Virus record (IMG/VR): IMGVR_UViG_3300020119_000389
Span: 1 to 39,760 of that record
DNA from: a virus
Direction: 5' to 3' (one strand)
Length of the DNA: 39,760 bases
Shown: positions 12,529-21,300 of the stretch, piece after piece
Numbering within the stretch: position 1 is the stretch's first letter
Layout of the letters: each line of letters begins with the position of its first letter
Position numbers and translations under genes: made by a program
Notes under the pieces: generated by a model
The model's database searches: none
What the model saw: only the letters and a program-made list of their open reading frames with translations
What the model was told of the DNA's origin: nothing

Positions 12529-13500
12529 ATGTCAATTACTACAACTGGCAATTTGGGGCCAATGATCCTCCAGTCGCTTGCGCCTGCGATGCTCTATGTC
12601 CCAACGCCAACAATGAACTACATTCTCGTTTGCGACAAAGTTTCCATGCCAGCAAATGGCGGAACAACTTGCCGCTTTATGAGACCAAGAGCTCTCGTAC
12701 CACCTACTGTCCAACTTGGCAATAGTGGTATCGATCCCCCAGCTCAGGTACCACAGCGTGATATCATCGATGCACAAATGGCATTCTTTGGTACAGGCTG
12801 CATCATCAATGAGCAGGTTATTCTGCAGGACCAGGAAGGCGTACTCGCCTGGGTTTCTGAGAGACTCGCTGTTGCAATGCGTCAGGCTGAAGATCTTATT
12901 CTGCGCGACTACATTGTTTCTGCTGCTTCCCAGATTTATGCTGGTGGCGGATCCAATGGAGATAACCCAACCAACCTTGGAGTCACAGACTTCTCGCTGG
13001 TTGCTGCAACTCTCGATACCAACAATGCCTACAAATTCATGTCAGGGATTGAAGGTATGGATCGCTTTGGCACAGGTCCTGTTCGATCTGCATATTTTAT
13101 GCTCAGCTCAACAGAACTGCAGCCAGACTTTGATGGAATGACAGGATCTGGATTTCTTTCCACCTGGCAATACCCAACAAATGCATCTGCTCTGCCATCA
13201 GAATATGGTTCAGTTTACAACATTCGTATTCTGACAAGTTCTGAAGCACCGGTTGCAAGAGCATCCTCCCAGAATGCACAGGACGTGTATTACAATACAG
13301 TTCTCGGTAAGCAGGCTATCACGCATATTAATCAGGATGGATATTCCATGAATCTGATTTATCGCGATCCCTACTATTCCGGCATGCTCGCACAGAACGC
13401 AACTCTTGGTGTTAAGTTTGCGCAGGCGCAGGCGATCACGCAGGATACTGCAATCCGAAACCTTCTTAGCACCAGATTAAACTCTGCTGCAGGACCATAA
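12529..13500 (+). CDS. Major capsid protein (N4-gp56 family), 323 aa
   Basis: ATG at 12529; ribosome site weak (GAG). The pattern DKVSMPANGGTTCRFMRPRA, then DAQMAFFGTGCIINEQ and QAEDLILRDYIVSAASQIYA, fits N4-gp56-type major capsid proteins of HK97 fold: a conserved 'P-x-N-x-G-x-T-x-x-F-R' strand and an 'AE-x-x-D-x-x-I-R-D' helix. Length is at the short end of the family, without an added Ig domain. It follows the scaffold gene and a structured leader that probably sets its high expression. Confidence 0.85.
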   Translation: MSITTTGNLGPMILQSLAPAMLYVPTPTMNYILVCDKVSMPANGGTTCRFMRPRALVPPTVQLGNSGIDPPAQVPQRDIIDAQMAFFGTGCIINEQVILQDQEGVLAWVSERLAVAMRQAEDLILRDYIVSAASQIYAGGGSNGDNPTNLGVTDFSLVAATLDTNNAYKFMSGIEGMDRFGTGPVRSAYFMLSSTELQPDFDGMTGSGFLSTWQYPTNASALPSEYGSVYNIRILTSSEAPVARASSQNAQDVYYNTVLGKQAITHINQDGYSMNLIYRDPYYSGMLAQNATLGVKFAQAQAITQDTAIRNLLSTRLNSAAGP

Positions 13501-13509
13501 GGGGGAAAT

Positions 13510-14616
13510 ATGGGCGAATATAACAAGATTTTAAGAGGAACATTTACATCTACTGGTTTTGCCCAATATGTAAATCTTCCATTCCAACCGACAATGGTTG
13601 AGATGTGGAACTACTCTGCTTTTGCAACACCTGCAAACCATGGAATTTCCAGAGCATACTGGGATTCTGCAATGGGTCAGGGATTTGCAGTAGTAGATTT
13701 GTTCAATGCAACTCCAGTACAAACAACTGGTGTTGTTACATCCAATGGTATCAGCACATTCAGTGCAGGACTTGCACTTCAATATGGACCATCACAGGTC
13801 ATCATTGGCGCAACCGCTGCAAACCCGATTGTATTTAACGTGACAGCTCACGGTTATGCAGTTGGCGATGTCGTTGTATTCTCAAACCTGTTTCAGACAA
13901 CAACAACTGGTATGCCACAAATCGTTGGTATGCCTTTTGTGATTAGTGCAGTCGGCGATGCCGACCACTTCTCTGTTGTGTGGCCCGGTAACGGATCCAA
14001 CTACACAGCGCTGTCAGGTACACCAGTTGTAAACGGAAGAAATGCTACAGTTAAAAAAGTGCTGTATCCTTTCCTCTATTCTCCTGGAGTATCTGTCATT
14101 GAAGCTATTACAACAGGAACAACAACAACTGTTGTTACAACAACTCCCCACAACCTCGTCGCAGGTCAGGAAGTTGCGTTCCGTATCCCAGCAGTATGGG
14201 GAACAGTTCAGCTTAACTCACTGCCAGATGTTCAGATCCCTGGATCTCCGATCTATGGATTTGTACAGTCAGTGACAAACAGCACAACTGTTGTGGTTAA
14301 TATTAACTCGACTGGTTACACAGCGTTTAATACCAACCAGACTGTAGCGTCAACTCCTGGCACTACACCTCCTCAACTGATTGCAGTGGGTGATGTCAAT
14401 ACAGGCGGCGTGCAATACAGCGGCGGCAATCTGTATCCTTCACCTCTTGTTAATGGTGTAAGCACTATTAATGGTCCTGCAATTCAGGGCGCTTTTGTAA
14501 ATAACACACGCCAGGGATTTGTCATCGGCGCGGGAGCTGCAGCATCTGATGCTTCTTCTTCTCTCGTTGGAGCAGCCGGTAATGTTATTTACTGGAGAGC
14601 AATGCGCGGAGACTAG
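13510..14616 (+). CDS. FCCH-domain virion surface protein, 368 aa (long paralog)
   Basis: ATG at 13510 with a strong GGGGGAAAT site nine bases after the capsid stop. A stretch near residues 197-240 (TTTTVVTTTPHNLVAGQEVA) is the phage version of the ubiquitin-activating-E1 FCCH-like domain; a similar unit lies near residue 110 (IVFNVTAHGYAVGDVVVFS). Thr/Ala/Val-rich beta protein. C-terminal half is repeated in the 138-residue protein after the terminator (IGDVN and IQGAFVN versus IGDVN and IPGSFIN). Likely head decoration or head-tail joining protein. Confidence 0.65.
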   Translation: MGEYNKILRGTFTSTGFAQYVNLPFQPTMVEMWNYSAFATPANHGISRAYWDSAMGQGFAVVDLFNATPVQTTGVVTSNGISTFSAGLALQYGPSQVIIGATAANPIVFNVTAHGYAVGDVVVFSNLFQTTTTGMPQIVGMPFVISAVGDADHFSVVWPGNGSNYTALSGTPVVNGRNATVKKVLYPFLYSPGVSVIEAITTGTTTTVVTTTPHNLVAGQEVAFRIPAVWGTVQLNSLPDVQIPGSPIYGFVQSVTNSTTVVVNINSTGYTAFNTNQTVASTPGTTPPQLIAVGDVNTGGVQYSGGNLYPSPLVNGVSTINGPAIQGAFVNNTRQGFVIGAGAAASDASSSLVGAAGNVIYWRAMRGD

Positions 14617-14623
14617 TTTTTTT

Positions 14624-14652
14624 GGGGGCTGTGCAAATGGCCCCCTTTCTTT
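14624..14652 (+). terminator. Rho-independent terminator after capsid genes
   Basis: GGGGGC at 14624-14629 pairs with GCCCCC at 14640-14645 around a ten-base loop, followed by TTTCTTT. A T-run before the stem makes it partly bidirectional. It closes the capsid-decoration unit. Confidence 0.7.
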
Positions 14653-14673
14653 AAACCTATACAGGGTATTTCC

Positions 14674-15090
14674 ATGGGTTTCGTTATTGGTCCTGTGGCT
14701 CCAGAAAACAATCCTCCCATCGAGCCCCAGTATTACCTTCCCAATAGATTCAACATTTCCCAGATTGCAACTGGACAAAAGACGACAGTCACAACGACAG
14801 TCGATCATAACTATGTCACTGGACAGCTGGTTAGACTTACCATTCCATCAATCTGTAGAGCAGAAGCCTTAAACGAGCAGTCGGGGCTTGTAACTGCTAT
14901 TCCTGCCGCCAATCAGGTTGTAGTCGATATCTTTTCCCTCTATGTCACTCCCTTTGTTCCGGCTCCATCTACTGGCACACAACCGGAAATTATGGCTATA
15001 GGGGACGTAAATAGTGGACCTACGAATTTTGGACGCACAAACAACACAACATTTATCCCGGGAAGCTTCATCAACATATCACCAGCGTGA
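14674..15090 (+). CDS. FCCH-domain virion protein, 138 aa (short paralog)
   Basis: ATG at 14674 with CAGGG upstream. TTVTTTVDHNYVTGQLVRLT matches the FCCH-like unit of the 368-residue protein, and AIGDVNSGPTNFGRT and FIPGSFINIS match its C-terminus, so it is a partial duplicate carrying only the C-terminal half. Probably also on the virion surface. Confidence 0.6.
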   Translation: MGFVIGPVAPENNPPIEPQYYLPNRFNISQIATGQKTTVTTTVDHNYVTGQLVRLTIPSICRAEALNEQSGLVTAIPAANQVVVDIFSLYVTPFVPAPSTGTQPEIMAIGDVNSGPTNFGRTNNTTFIPGSFINISPA

Positions 15091-15098
15091 AAGGTGTA

Positions 15099-15127
15099 TT
15101 GAAATTCTTTGAGAATAAGCTTATAAC
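15099..15127 (+). promoter_or_regulatory. Candidate sigma-70 promoter
   Basis: TTGAAA at 15099-15104, 17-base spacer, TATAAC at 15122-15127, about 35 bases before the start at 15162. Confidence 0.55.
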
Positions 15128-15161
15128 TGGATAAATATTAAATTTTACTTATGAGGTGTCT

Positions 15162-15746
15162 ATGTCAGAGATGAAGAGAGCGAGGTCTGGAAGTGAGTCA
15201 GCCAGTAAAGAACTGGAGCGTGTTGAAGGGGATTTCAAGGCATTTGATGAGAATGTGCAAAGTCTTACTCTCGACAGAATGAATGAAGCGCCAAAGCTCG
15301 AGACACAGATGCAGACAAAGATGTCCTCCAGAGAAATGGACAAGACAACTGGCACCTACCTCAAGCCAAAAAGATCGATCATGGGCAGAGATAGATTTAA
15401 TGAAAGCTTTCGTAAGGACTGGGAGTTTGCCAAAGAATACGTCAACTTCATTGCGGAGAACAAAGAAATCATTGGAGAGACCATTGACATGTGGACCCGT
15501 CCTTTTGGTGGAGTTCCAGCAGAAGAGTGGGAAATCCCAACAAACAAACCGGTGTGGGCTCCCCGTTATGTTGCGGAGCAGTTAAAGCGTTGCACATATC
15601 ACCGTCTGAAAATGGAAGACAGGCCAACCCATACAGAAGGTGGCAACACATTCTACGGGACTTTGGCTGTAGACAATATCGTTCAAAGGTTGGATGCGCA
15701 TCCAGTAGCAGCAAGAAAGTCCATATTTATGGGCGGAGGGTTCTAA
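15162..15746 (+). CDS. Virion-associated hypothetical protein, 194 aa
   Basis: ATG at 15162 with GAGG six bases upstream; a GTG six bases earlier is less likely. The first 75 residues are charged, helical and likely disordered (ARSGSESASKELERVEGDF). The rest is folded: FRKDWEFAKEYVNFIAENKE, MWTRPFGGVPAEEWEIPTNK, WAPRYVAEQLKRCTYHRL. Position before the connector suggests a head-completion or internal head protein. I recognise the pattern from related phages but know no function. Confidence 0.55.
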   Translation: MSEMKRARSGSESASKELERVEGDFKAFDENVQSLTLDRMNEAPKLETQMQTKMSSREMDKTTGTYLKPKRSIMGRDRFNESFRKDWEFAKEYVNFIAENKEIIGETIDMWTRPFGGVPAEEWEIPTNKPVWAPRYVAEQLKRCTYHRLKMEDRPTHTEGGNTFYGTLAVDNIVQRLDAHPVAARKSIFMGGGF

Positions 15747-16901
15747 TTGAATCTCTTAAGCGATGTGATTACATATGTTCGCAGGATCATCAAGTCGCCA
15801 TCGAATGCGCAGGTGTCAGATAACCTGATCATCGATTACATCAACAGATTCTGGTTGATGGATGTGGATGCCAGAGTGCAACTGTTTGATCTGAAAACAA
15901 AATACCAGTTTCAGACATCACCCGGAATCGATCAGTACAACATGCCACTTTACGATGTGCAGACAGAACCAGGTGCACAGACGATTGCCATGTTTCCTGT
16001 GTATCAGGGTTTTTCGCCAGAGGCAAGTGTCAATGGAATACAAATCCCAGTGTATACGCAGAGGGTGTTGTTTGAGAACATCTGGCCCAATTACATCCAG
16101 TCATTGAATCCAGTCATTACAGCAGACGGGACAGCTGGACCCTACACTGTCAACCTTCCCTTTATGCCTGCCATTCCAGGTCACGTTGACATTACCGGTA
16201 TTATTGCAACTGGCGTAAACCAGGATCCTCCGTTCGGCAACGTGTTAAATACAGCCATTCCATCGACAAGCATTTATCCCGGTGTGTATTTTACAGCTGT
16301 CGATGCCAATGGTAACAAAGCGGTTGTGTCAGACAGTGGTCAGTTTTTGCTCAACAGCGGAGACGGAGATCTTTACGGACTGCTGATGATTCCAGGTAAT
16401 GCACCGTTTGGTTATTCGCAACCCTTTGGTGGATACAGCACAACACTAAACACAGTCAATTACAATACAGGTGTGGCAAGTGTCACATTCGCAACTCCAA
16501 TTCCTGCAGGCAACAACATTCAGGCGCAGTGCTACTTTATCCAGCAGGGGCTTCCCCGCGCTATGCTGTATTACAATAATGTAATCACACTGCGCAGCCC
16601 TCCTGACAAATCATACCTCGTAGAAATTGATGCCTACCTTACACCTGCTGCTTTCCTGAATACAACATCAGCTCTTCCGTTTGGTTACATGGCAGAATAC
16701 ATTGCACGTGGAGCTGCACGTAAAATGCTGGCTGATACTGGAGATGTCGAGCAGTTCTCTTTTTATGAGCCACTATTTAGAGAGCAGGAAATGCTGGTGT
16801 GGAAAAGAAGCCAGAGACAGTTTACAGCAACAAGAACACCTACAATATTCAGTGATCAGCAGTATCCTGGATATGCAAACTGGGGACAGGGCGGAACATG
16901 A
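15747..16901 (+). CDS. Head-tail connector/adaptor protein, 384 aa (TTG start)
   Basis: TTG at 15747 is directly after the previous stop, with GGAGGG six bases upstream, so a non-ATG start is well supported. The N-terminus (VITYVRRIIKSPSNAQVSDN, LIIDYINRFWLMDVDARVQLFDLKT) is the helical adaptor core of podovirus neck proteins (P22 gp4/T7 gp11-like role). The middle is an inserted beta-rich domain; the end (YMAEYIARGAARKMLADTGD) is helical again. It joins portal to tail nozzle. Confidence 0.65.
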   Translation: MNLLSDVITYVRRIIKSPSNAQVSDNLIIDYINRFWLMDVDARVQLFDLKTKYQFQTSPGIDQYNMPLYDVQTEPGAQTIAMFPVYQGFSPEASVNGIQIPVYTQRVLFENIWPNYIQSLNPVITADGTAGPYTVNLPFMPAIPGHVDITGIIATGVNQDPPFGNVLNTAIPSTSIYPGVYFTAVDANGNKAVVSDSGQFLLNSGDGDLYGLLMIPGNAPFGYSQPFGGYSTTLNTVNYNTGVASVTFATPIPAGNNIQAQCYFIQQGLPRAMLYYNNVITLRSPPDKSYLVEIDAYLTPAAFLNTTSALPFGYMAEYIARGAARKMLADTGDVEQFSFYEPLFREQEMLVWKRSQRQFTATRTPTIFSDQQYPGYANWGQGGT

Positions 16902-17473
16902 CAATTTCATACAATAACGGAATACCTGCAGCCAACAATAACCCATCTGTTGACCAGCCAAATCTGCGCACCAACACAGATGCTGTTGATACAATTCTGC
17001 AAAGAGACCACATCTCATTCAATACTGCATTTGGTGGAACACATAAGCAGGTGACCTTCGCATCAAATAACGTGCCGTCTGTTCCGACATCTCCTCCAGT
17101 TCTTTTTACCAACAACGTGACACTCAGCGGAACTCTTCCGCAGTTGTTCTACTACTCTGGCGATGCAACGCATGGCTCTTCGCAATACACAGTGAATAAC
17201 ATCGTTGGTAGCACGTTTTTGTTTGGTGGAATGATTTTGAAATGGGGAACTACAAATGTTGCAGCGGGCAGCACTTCGAACGTGTTTTTCCCGGTTCCAT
17301 TTCCCAACAACTGCTATGCCGTCTCAGCCAGTGTTTCGACTACATCACAGGCACCATCGAACACAGAGAACTATACGATACAGCCATTTAACTTCAGTAT
17401 CGGTGGTTTTCAGATACTCAAGAGCAATTCTACCAAGATTTTAAGCATTTCATATGTCGCTATAGGAAACTAA
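16898..17473 (+). CDS. Small tail/virion protein with fibre-like C-terminus, 191 aa
   Basis: ATGA-coupled to the adaptor gene. Residues 1-60 (MTISYNNGIPAANNNPSVDQ then PNLRTNTDAVDTILQRDHIS) resemble a module used by several tail-attached phage proteins. The C-terminal half has LKWGTTNVAAGSTSNVFFPV and FPNNCYAVSASVSTTSQ, the fold signature of gp53-like tail-fibre tips. Probably a small tail spike or nozzle-associated protein. Confidence 0.6.
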   Translation: MTISYNNGIPAANNNPSVDQPNLRTNTDAVDTILQRDHISFNTAFGGTHKQVTFASNNVPSVPTSPPVLFTNNVTLSGTLPQLFYYSGDATHGSSQYTVNNIVGSTFLFGGMILKWGTTNVAAGSTSNVFFPVPFPNNCYAVSASVSTTSQAPSNTENYTIQPFNFSIGGFQILKSNSTKILSISYVAIGN

Positions 17474-17474
17474 A

Positions 17475-20228
17475 ATGCGCGAAAAGATTGTTATCGGGCC
17501 AATCAACAAAGGTTTGAAGACCGATCGTGAGCCGTTTGTCATCGATAATGATTCTTTTCCAGTACTCATCAATGCCTATCAGTGGAGAGGCCGAATTAAG
17601 AGAAAACGGGGAACATCCCTTTTGGGCAGACTTCGCCGGTACTTTGATTCAACTTCTACAGCGTATTCTGCAACTGCAACAATTACGCTCTCTGGTGGAG
17701 CTGCAAATATCCTTACCGGATTTGGTCTGCAGGCAAACGGCAATATATTTCCTGGCTCTGTCACAATTACAGATGTGACGACATCCAATGTGTACACAGA
17801 TCCTGCAATGGATGGAACTCTCGTGGGAACTCCATCAGGAACTGGTACGATCAACTATGCAACTGGAGCGATTACAATTGCAGCTGGGGCATCTGATGTC
17901 ATCAGTGTTAAGTTTAACTACTATCCAGATCTGCCTGTTATGGGCCTTGAAGATTTGACTCTAACTACATCTCCATTTCCCGGCACAATTGCTTTTGATC
18001 AGAAATACTCCTACAACATTCTGACCAATTCTCCCTTCAGCATCTATGATGTCAGCTTCTACAAAAATCCTCCTACAGGGACCTATGTTGGGTATGTTCA
18101 GAAAACAACAGTCACTCCTGCAACATGGAATGGACAGAACTATCAGCAGTTTTGGACGACCAATTATCAGGGCGCTCTGTGGGCAACCAATGGCATTACG
18201 ATCCCTTTCACAACTGCCAACATCGGGATGCAGTATAAGCCTATTGTTACAACCACTGTAACGTCCGGTGGCCCTCCTGCAATTGTAACCCTGAACATCT
18301 TAGCTCATGGTCTGGTCGTTGGTGATTTTGTGTACATCAATGAAGTGGCAACAACTACCGGCATCAACTATCAGACAGGTTATGTGGTAACGGTTATCGA
18401 TGCCAACAATGTCAGCGTAGAATTTCCCAATGCCACAATCTCTACAAATGGAACTGGCGGGATTGCGCAGTATTTGACAGCAAATGCAGACGCCACAAAA
18501 GATGGCATACGCTGGTATGACGGAGATCCGACAGATGGCAATGCAACGCTTCCGACTTTAGATGGAAGAAAAGGTTGGGTAAACTTTGCACCCCCGCTTT
18601 CCAACAGCGCATTTTCTATCTCTGATCTTCCTGCTGCAAAATACTATCTCGTTGGTGCAAGGTTGATTGTACCATTTAAAGACAGACTGTTGTTCTTTGG
18701 ACCTGTTGTTCAGACATCTGTTGCAGGATCTCAGATGTACCTGGAAGATACGGTTATTTATTCACAGAACGGAACCCCCTATTACACATCCTCATTCACC
18801 GGATCTGCAACATCTACAGCCACAACTTTCAATCCTGTTCTTGTGCCAATCAACCAGACAGCAACAGCACCCGCCTATTTTGAAGACATTTCAGGATATG
18901 GTGGTTTCATTTCTGCCGGCGTTCAGCAGGCGATCACAACTGTTACATCTAACGAGGATGTGCTTATTGTCGGATTCAACACACAGCAGTCAAGACTTGT
19001 GTACACAGGCAATGATGTCATTCCATTTAACTTCTTTACGATTAACTCAGAGCTTGGATCTGGAAGCACATTCTCTGCCATAAACATGAATCTTGGAGCA
19101 ATAACAATTGGCTCGCGCGGAATCATCATTTCCACGCAGACAGGGAGTACGCGTATTGATCTGGATATTCCCGACCAGATATTTCAGTTCAATCTTGGAA
19201 ACAATGGTGATCAGCGCGTCTGTGCACAGCGTGACTTCATCAATGAGTGGGTGTATTTTACGTACCTTAGCAATGGTTCTGCATATATATTCCCCAACCA
19301 GACACTGCTCTACAATTATCGTGACGATTCGTGGGGGATATTTAATGAGTCCTACACAACCTATGGACAGTTTCGAAGACAGACAGGAAATACCTGGGCT
19401 ACAATTGGAACGATCTTTCCAACATGGGCAGACTGGAATGAAACATGGAGTGCAGGCTCTACCACTCTATTTCAGCCACAGGTCATTGGCGGCAATCAGC
19501 AGGGATTTGTAATTTTTCGTGATGACGGTACGGGAGAAAGTAATTCGCTCTACATTCAGAATATCGTTGGCAAGACAGTCACTTCTCCCTCCCATGGTCT
19601 ATCAACTGGCGACTACATTATCATCAGTGGCGTAATAGGTACTGTAGCATCCCAGGTAAATGGAAATGTTTTTTCTGTTGCCAATGCAACAACCGACACA
19701 TTTGATCTTAACCCGACTATCACAGGTGGTACATATCTTGGGCGTGGATTAATTAAGCGCATGTACATCCCATTCATTCAGACAAAGCAGTTCCCAGTGT
19801 CGTGGGGAATGTCCAGAAAAACCCGCATCGGTCCACAACAGTATCTTTTATCGACAACACAGGATGGACAGATTGAATTGCAGATCTACCTTAGCCAGGA
19901 TTCTTCCAATCCATACAATTTTGGTCCTGTAATCCCATCTACCAATGTTTCAAACAATTCGCTTATCTACACAGATATCCTGTACACATGTCCAGAAAGC
20001 ACAAACATTGGGCTAACTCCTGCCAATACAAACCTCAATATGGTCACAGCATCCTCGCAAAGTCAGATATGGCACAGAATGAACACATCGCTTTTGGGCG
20101 ATACAGTTCAGATTGGCTTTACACTGTCCGATGCACAGATGCGGGATCCCGACAAAGAAGTGCAGTTTGAGGAGATTGAGTTGCATTCCATTATACTCGA
20201 TGTATCACCATCGGGAGTATTGGCATGA
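17475..20228 (+). CDS. Tail nozzle/stabilisation protein, 917 aa
   Basis: ATG at 17475. N-terminus (IGPINKGLKTDREPFVIDND, then VLINAYQWRGRIKRKRGTSL) is the 'binds the connector, then R-x-K-R-x-G' start of P22 gp10/T7 gp12-like nozzle proteins. A beta-rich insertion at about 60-150 and an FCCH-like unit near 270 (NILAHGLVVGDFVYI) are extra domains; a second one lies near 710 (PSHGLSTGDYIIISG). The rest is beta-propeller-like. It should form the short tail tube and keep DNA inside. Confidence 0.65.
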   Translation: MREKIVIGPINKGLKTDREPFVIDNDSFPVLINAYQWRGRIKRKRGTSLLGRLRRYFDSTSTAYSATATITLSGGAANILTGFGLQANGNIFPGSVTITDVTTSNVYTDPAMDGTLVGTPSGTGTINYATGAITIAAGASDVISVKFNYYPDLPVMGLEDLTLTTSPFPGTIAFDQKYSYNILTNSPFSIYDVSFYKNPPTGTYVGYVQKTTVTPATWNGQNYQQFWTTNYQGALWATNGITIPFTTANIGMQYKPIVTTTVTSGGPPAIVTLNILAHGLVVGDFVYINEVATTTGINYQTGYVVTVIDANNVSVEFPNATISTNGTGGIAQYLTANADATKDGIRWYDGDPTDGNATLPTLDGRKGWVNFAPPLSNSAFSISDLPAAKYYLVGARLIVPFKDRLLFFGPVVQTSVAGSQMYLEDTVIYSQNGTPYYTSSFTGSATSTATTFNPVLVPINQTATAPAYFEDISGYGGFISAGVQQAITTVTSNEDVLIVGFNTQQSRLVYTGNDVIPFNFFTINSELGSGSTFSAINMNLGAITIGSRGIIISTQTGSTRIDLDIPDQIFQFNLGNNGDQRVCAQRDFINEWVYFTYLSNGSAYIFPNQTLLYNYRDDSWGIFNESYTTYGQFRRQTGNTWATIGTIFPTWADWNETWSAGSTTLFQPQVIGGNQQGFVIFRDDGTGESNSLYIQNIVGKTVTSPSHGLSTGDYIIISGVIGTVASQVNGNVFSVANATTDTFDLNPTITGGTYLGRGLIKRMYIPFIQTKQFPVSWGMSRKTRIGPQQYLLSTTQDGQIELQIYLSQDSSNPYNFGPVIPSTNVSNNSLIYTDILYTCPESTNIGLTPANTNLNMVTASSQSQIWHRMNTSLLGDTVQIGFTLSDAQMRDPDKEVQFEEIELHSIILDVSPSGVLA

Positions 20229-20695
20229 GCACGAACATTGTCAATCAGGTTTCGTATCTCAGGACAACACGTTCCTTTCCAGAGGATCCTAAAGCTCTGG
20301 GTGTTGAACTATCCAAAAGCTATCTCGACACGGCAACTGCTATCAATACCCGGACAATTGGTATTTACTCTAAAGGTCAGGCTGCAGTCAATGGTGAGCA
20401 GTGGTTTGTCAATGGAAGTCAAAAGCAGCAGGCGCTGAGACAGATTTATTCGTTTACCGCAGCCGGTAATATTGCACATGGTCTTAACTTTGCAAATCTC
20501 ACCCAGTTTACCAAATGCTCTGGATCCTACACAGATGGAACAAACTGGTATGGTGTGATCTTTGGAACAAGTGTTGCAATTGCCGGAGAGCTTAGTTTCT
20601 ACATTACACCGACCAATATCGTAGTTCTGGCAGGAGCTGGATCTCCTGCAATATCCTCTGGCACTATTGTTCTGGAATGGCTCTCCAACGCATAA
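20225..20695 (+). CDS. Tail-associated protein, 156 aa
   Basis: ATGA-coupled to the nozzle gene. NIVNQVSYLRTTRSFPED, then DTATAINTRTIGIYSKGQ and GEQWFVNGSQKQQALRQIY, follow a pattern that I have seen in small tail proteins of related podoviruses. The C-terminal half is a beta domain. It may cap or decorate the nozzle; no catalytic motif is visible. Confidence 0.55.
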   Translation: MSTNIVNQVSYLRTTRSFPEDPKALGVELSKSYLDTATAINTRTIGIYSKGQAAVNGEQWFVNGSQKQQALRQIYSFTAAGNIAHGLNFANLTQFTKCSGSYTDGTNWYGVIFGTSVAIAGELSFYITPTNIVVLAGAGSPAISSGTIVLEWLSNA

Positions 20696-20703
20696 CTGAT
20701 AAA

Positions 20704-20733
20704 TTGGTATAAATTCCTTTACAGGAATATACT
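20704..20733 (+). promoter_or_regulatory. Candidate promoter with hairpin spacer
   Basis: TTGGTA at 20704-20709, 18-base spacer, TATACT at 20728-20733. The spacer is a perfect small stem-loop, ATTCCT-TTAC-AGGAAT (20713-20728). The same ATTCCT/AGGAAT pair flanks the promoter at 9622. Confidence 0.45.
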
Positions 20734-20753
20734 TCATAAAAAAGAGGTGAGCT

Positions 20754-21293
20754 ATGTCTGTATCTGGTTTTGGATTGAAGGGTAACAAGGTCCCAAGTGG
20801 ATTCTCTCGTGGACAGGTGCAGCAGTTTACGCCCGAGCAGATGAAACTCTTTCAACAGATGTTCGGAAATCTGGGATCTGATAGCTATCTCAGTAAACTT
20901 GCCAACGGAGATCAGGGTGCATTTGATGAAATGGAAGCGCCCGCTCTTCAGCAGTTTGCAGGAATGCAGGGCAATTTGGCCTCCAGATTTAGTGGCATGG
21001 GGTCTGGTGCAAGAAACAGTAGCGGATTTCAAAATTCAGCCAATCAGCAGTCAGCCGACTTTGCCCAACAGCTACAGTCCAACCGGATGGGAATTCAGCG
21101 GCAGGCAATGCAGGATCTTATGGGAATGAGCAATGAGTTACTTGGTCAAAGGCCCTATGAGCAGTTCCTGACAAAAAGAGATATGCCATTCTGGAAGCAG
21201 TTGATGATGGGTGGTGTTGCTGGACTTGGGCAGGCGGCATCTTCTGCTGCGGGTTCATATGGAGCAGCTAAAGGCGCAGCTTGGGCTGCATAG
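20754..21293 (+). CDS. Internal virion/ejection-type protein 1, 179 aa
   Basis: ATG at 20754 with AGAGGTGA upstream. Glutamine-, glycine- and serine-rich helical protein (FTPEQMKLFQQMFGNLGSDS, LQQFAGMQGNLASRFSGMGS) ending with a hydrophobic Ala/Gly helix (MMGGVAGLGQAASSAAGSYG). The membrane-active looking C-terminus and position before two more helical proteins fit podovirus ejection proteins. Assignment rests on context and composition. Confidence 0.55.
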   Translation: MSVSGFGLKGNKVPSGFSRGQVQQFTPEQMKLFQQMFGNLGSDSYLSKLANGDQGAFDEMEAPALQQFAGMQGNLASRFSGMGSGARNSSGFQNSANQQSADFAQQLQSNRMGIQRQAMQDLMGMSNELLGQRPYEQFLTKRDMPFWKQLMMGGVAGLGQAASSAAGSYGAAKGAAWAA

Positions 21294-21300
21294 GAGTAAT

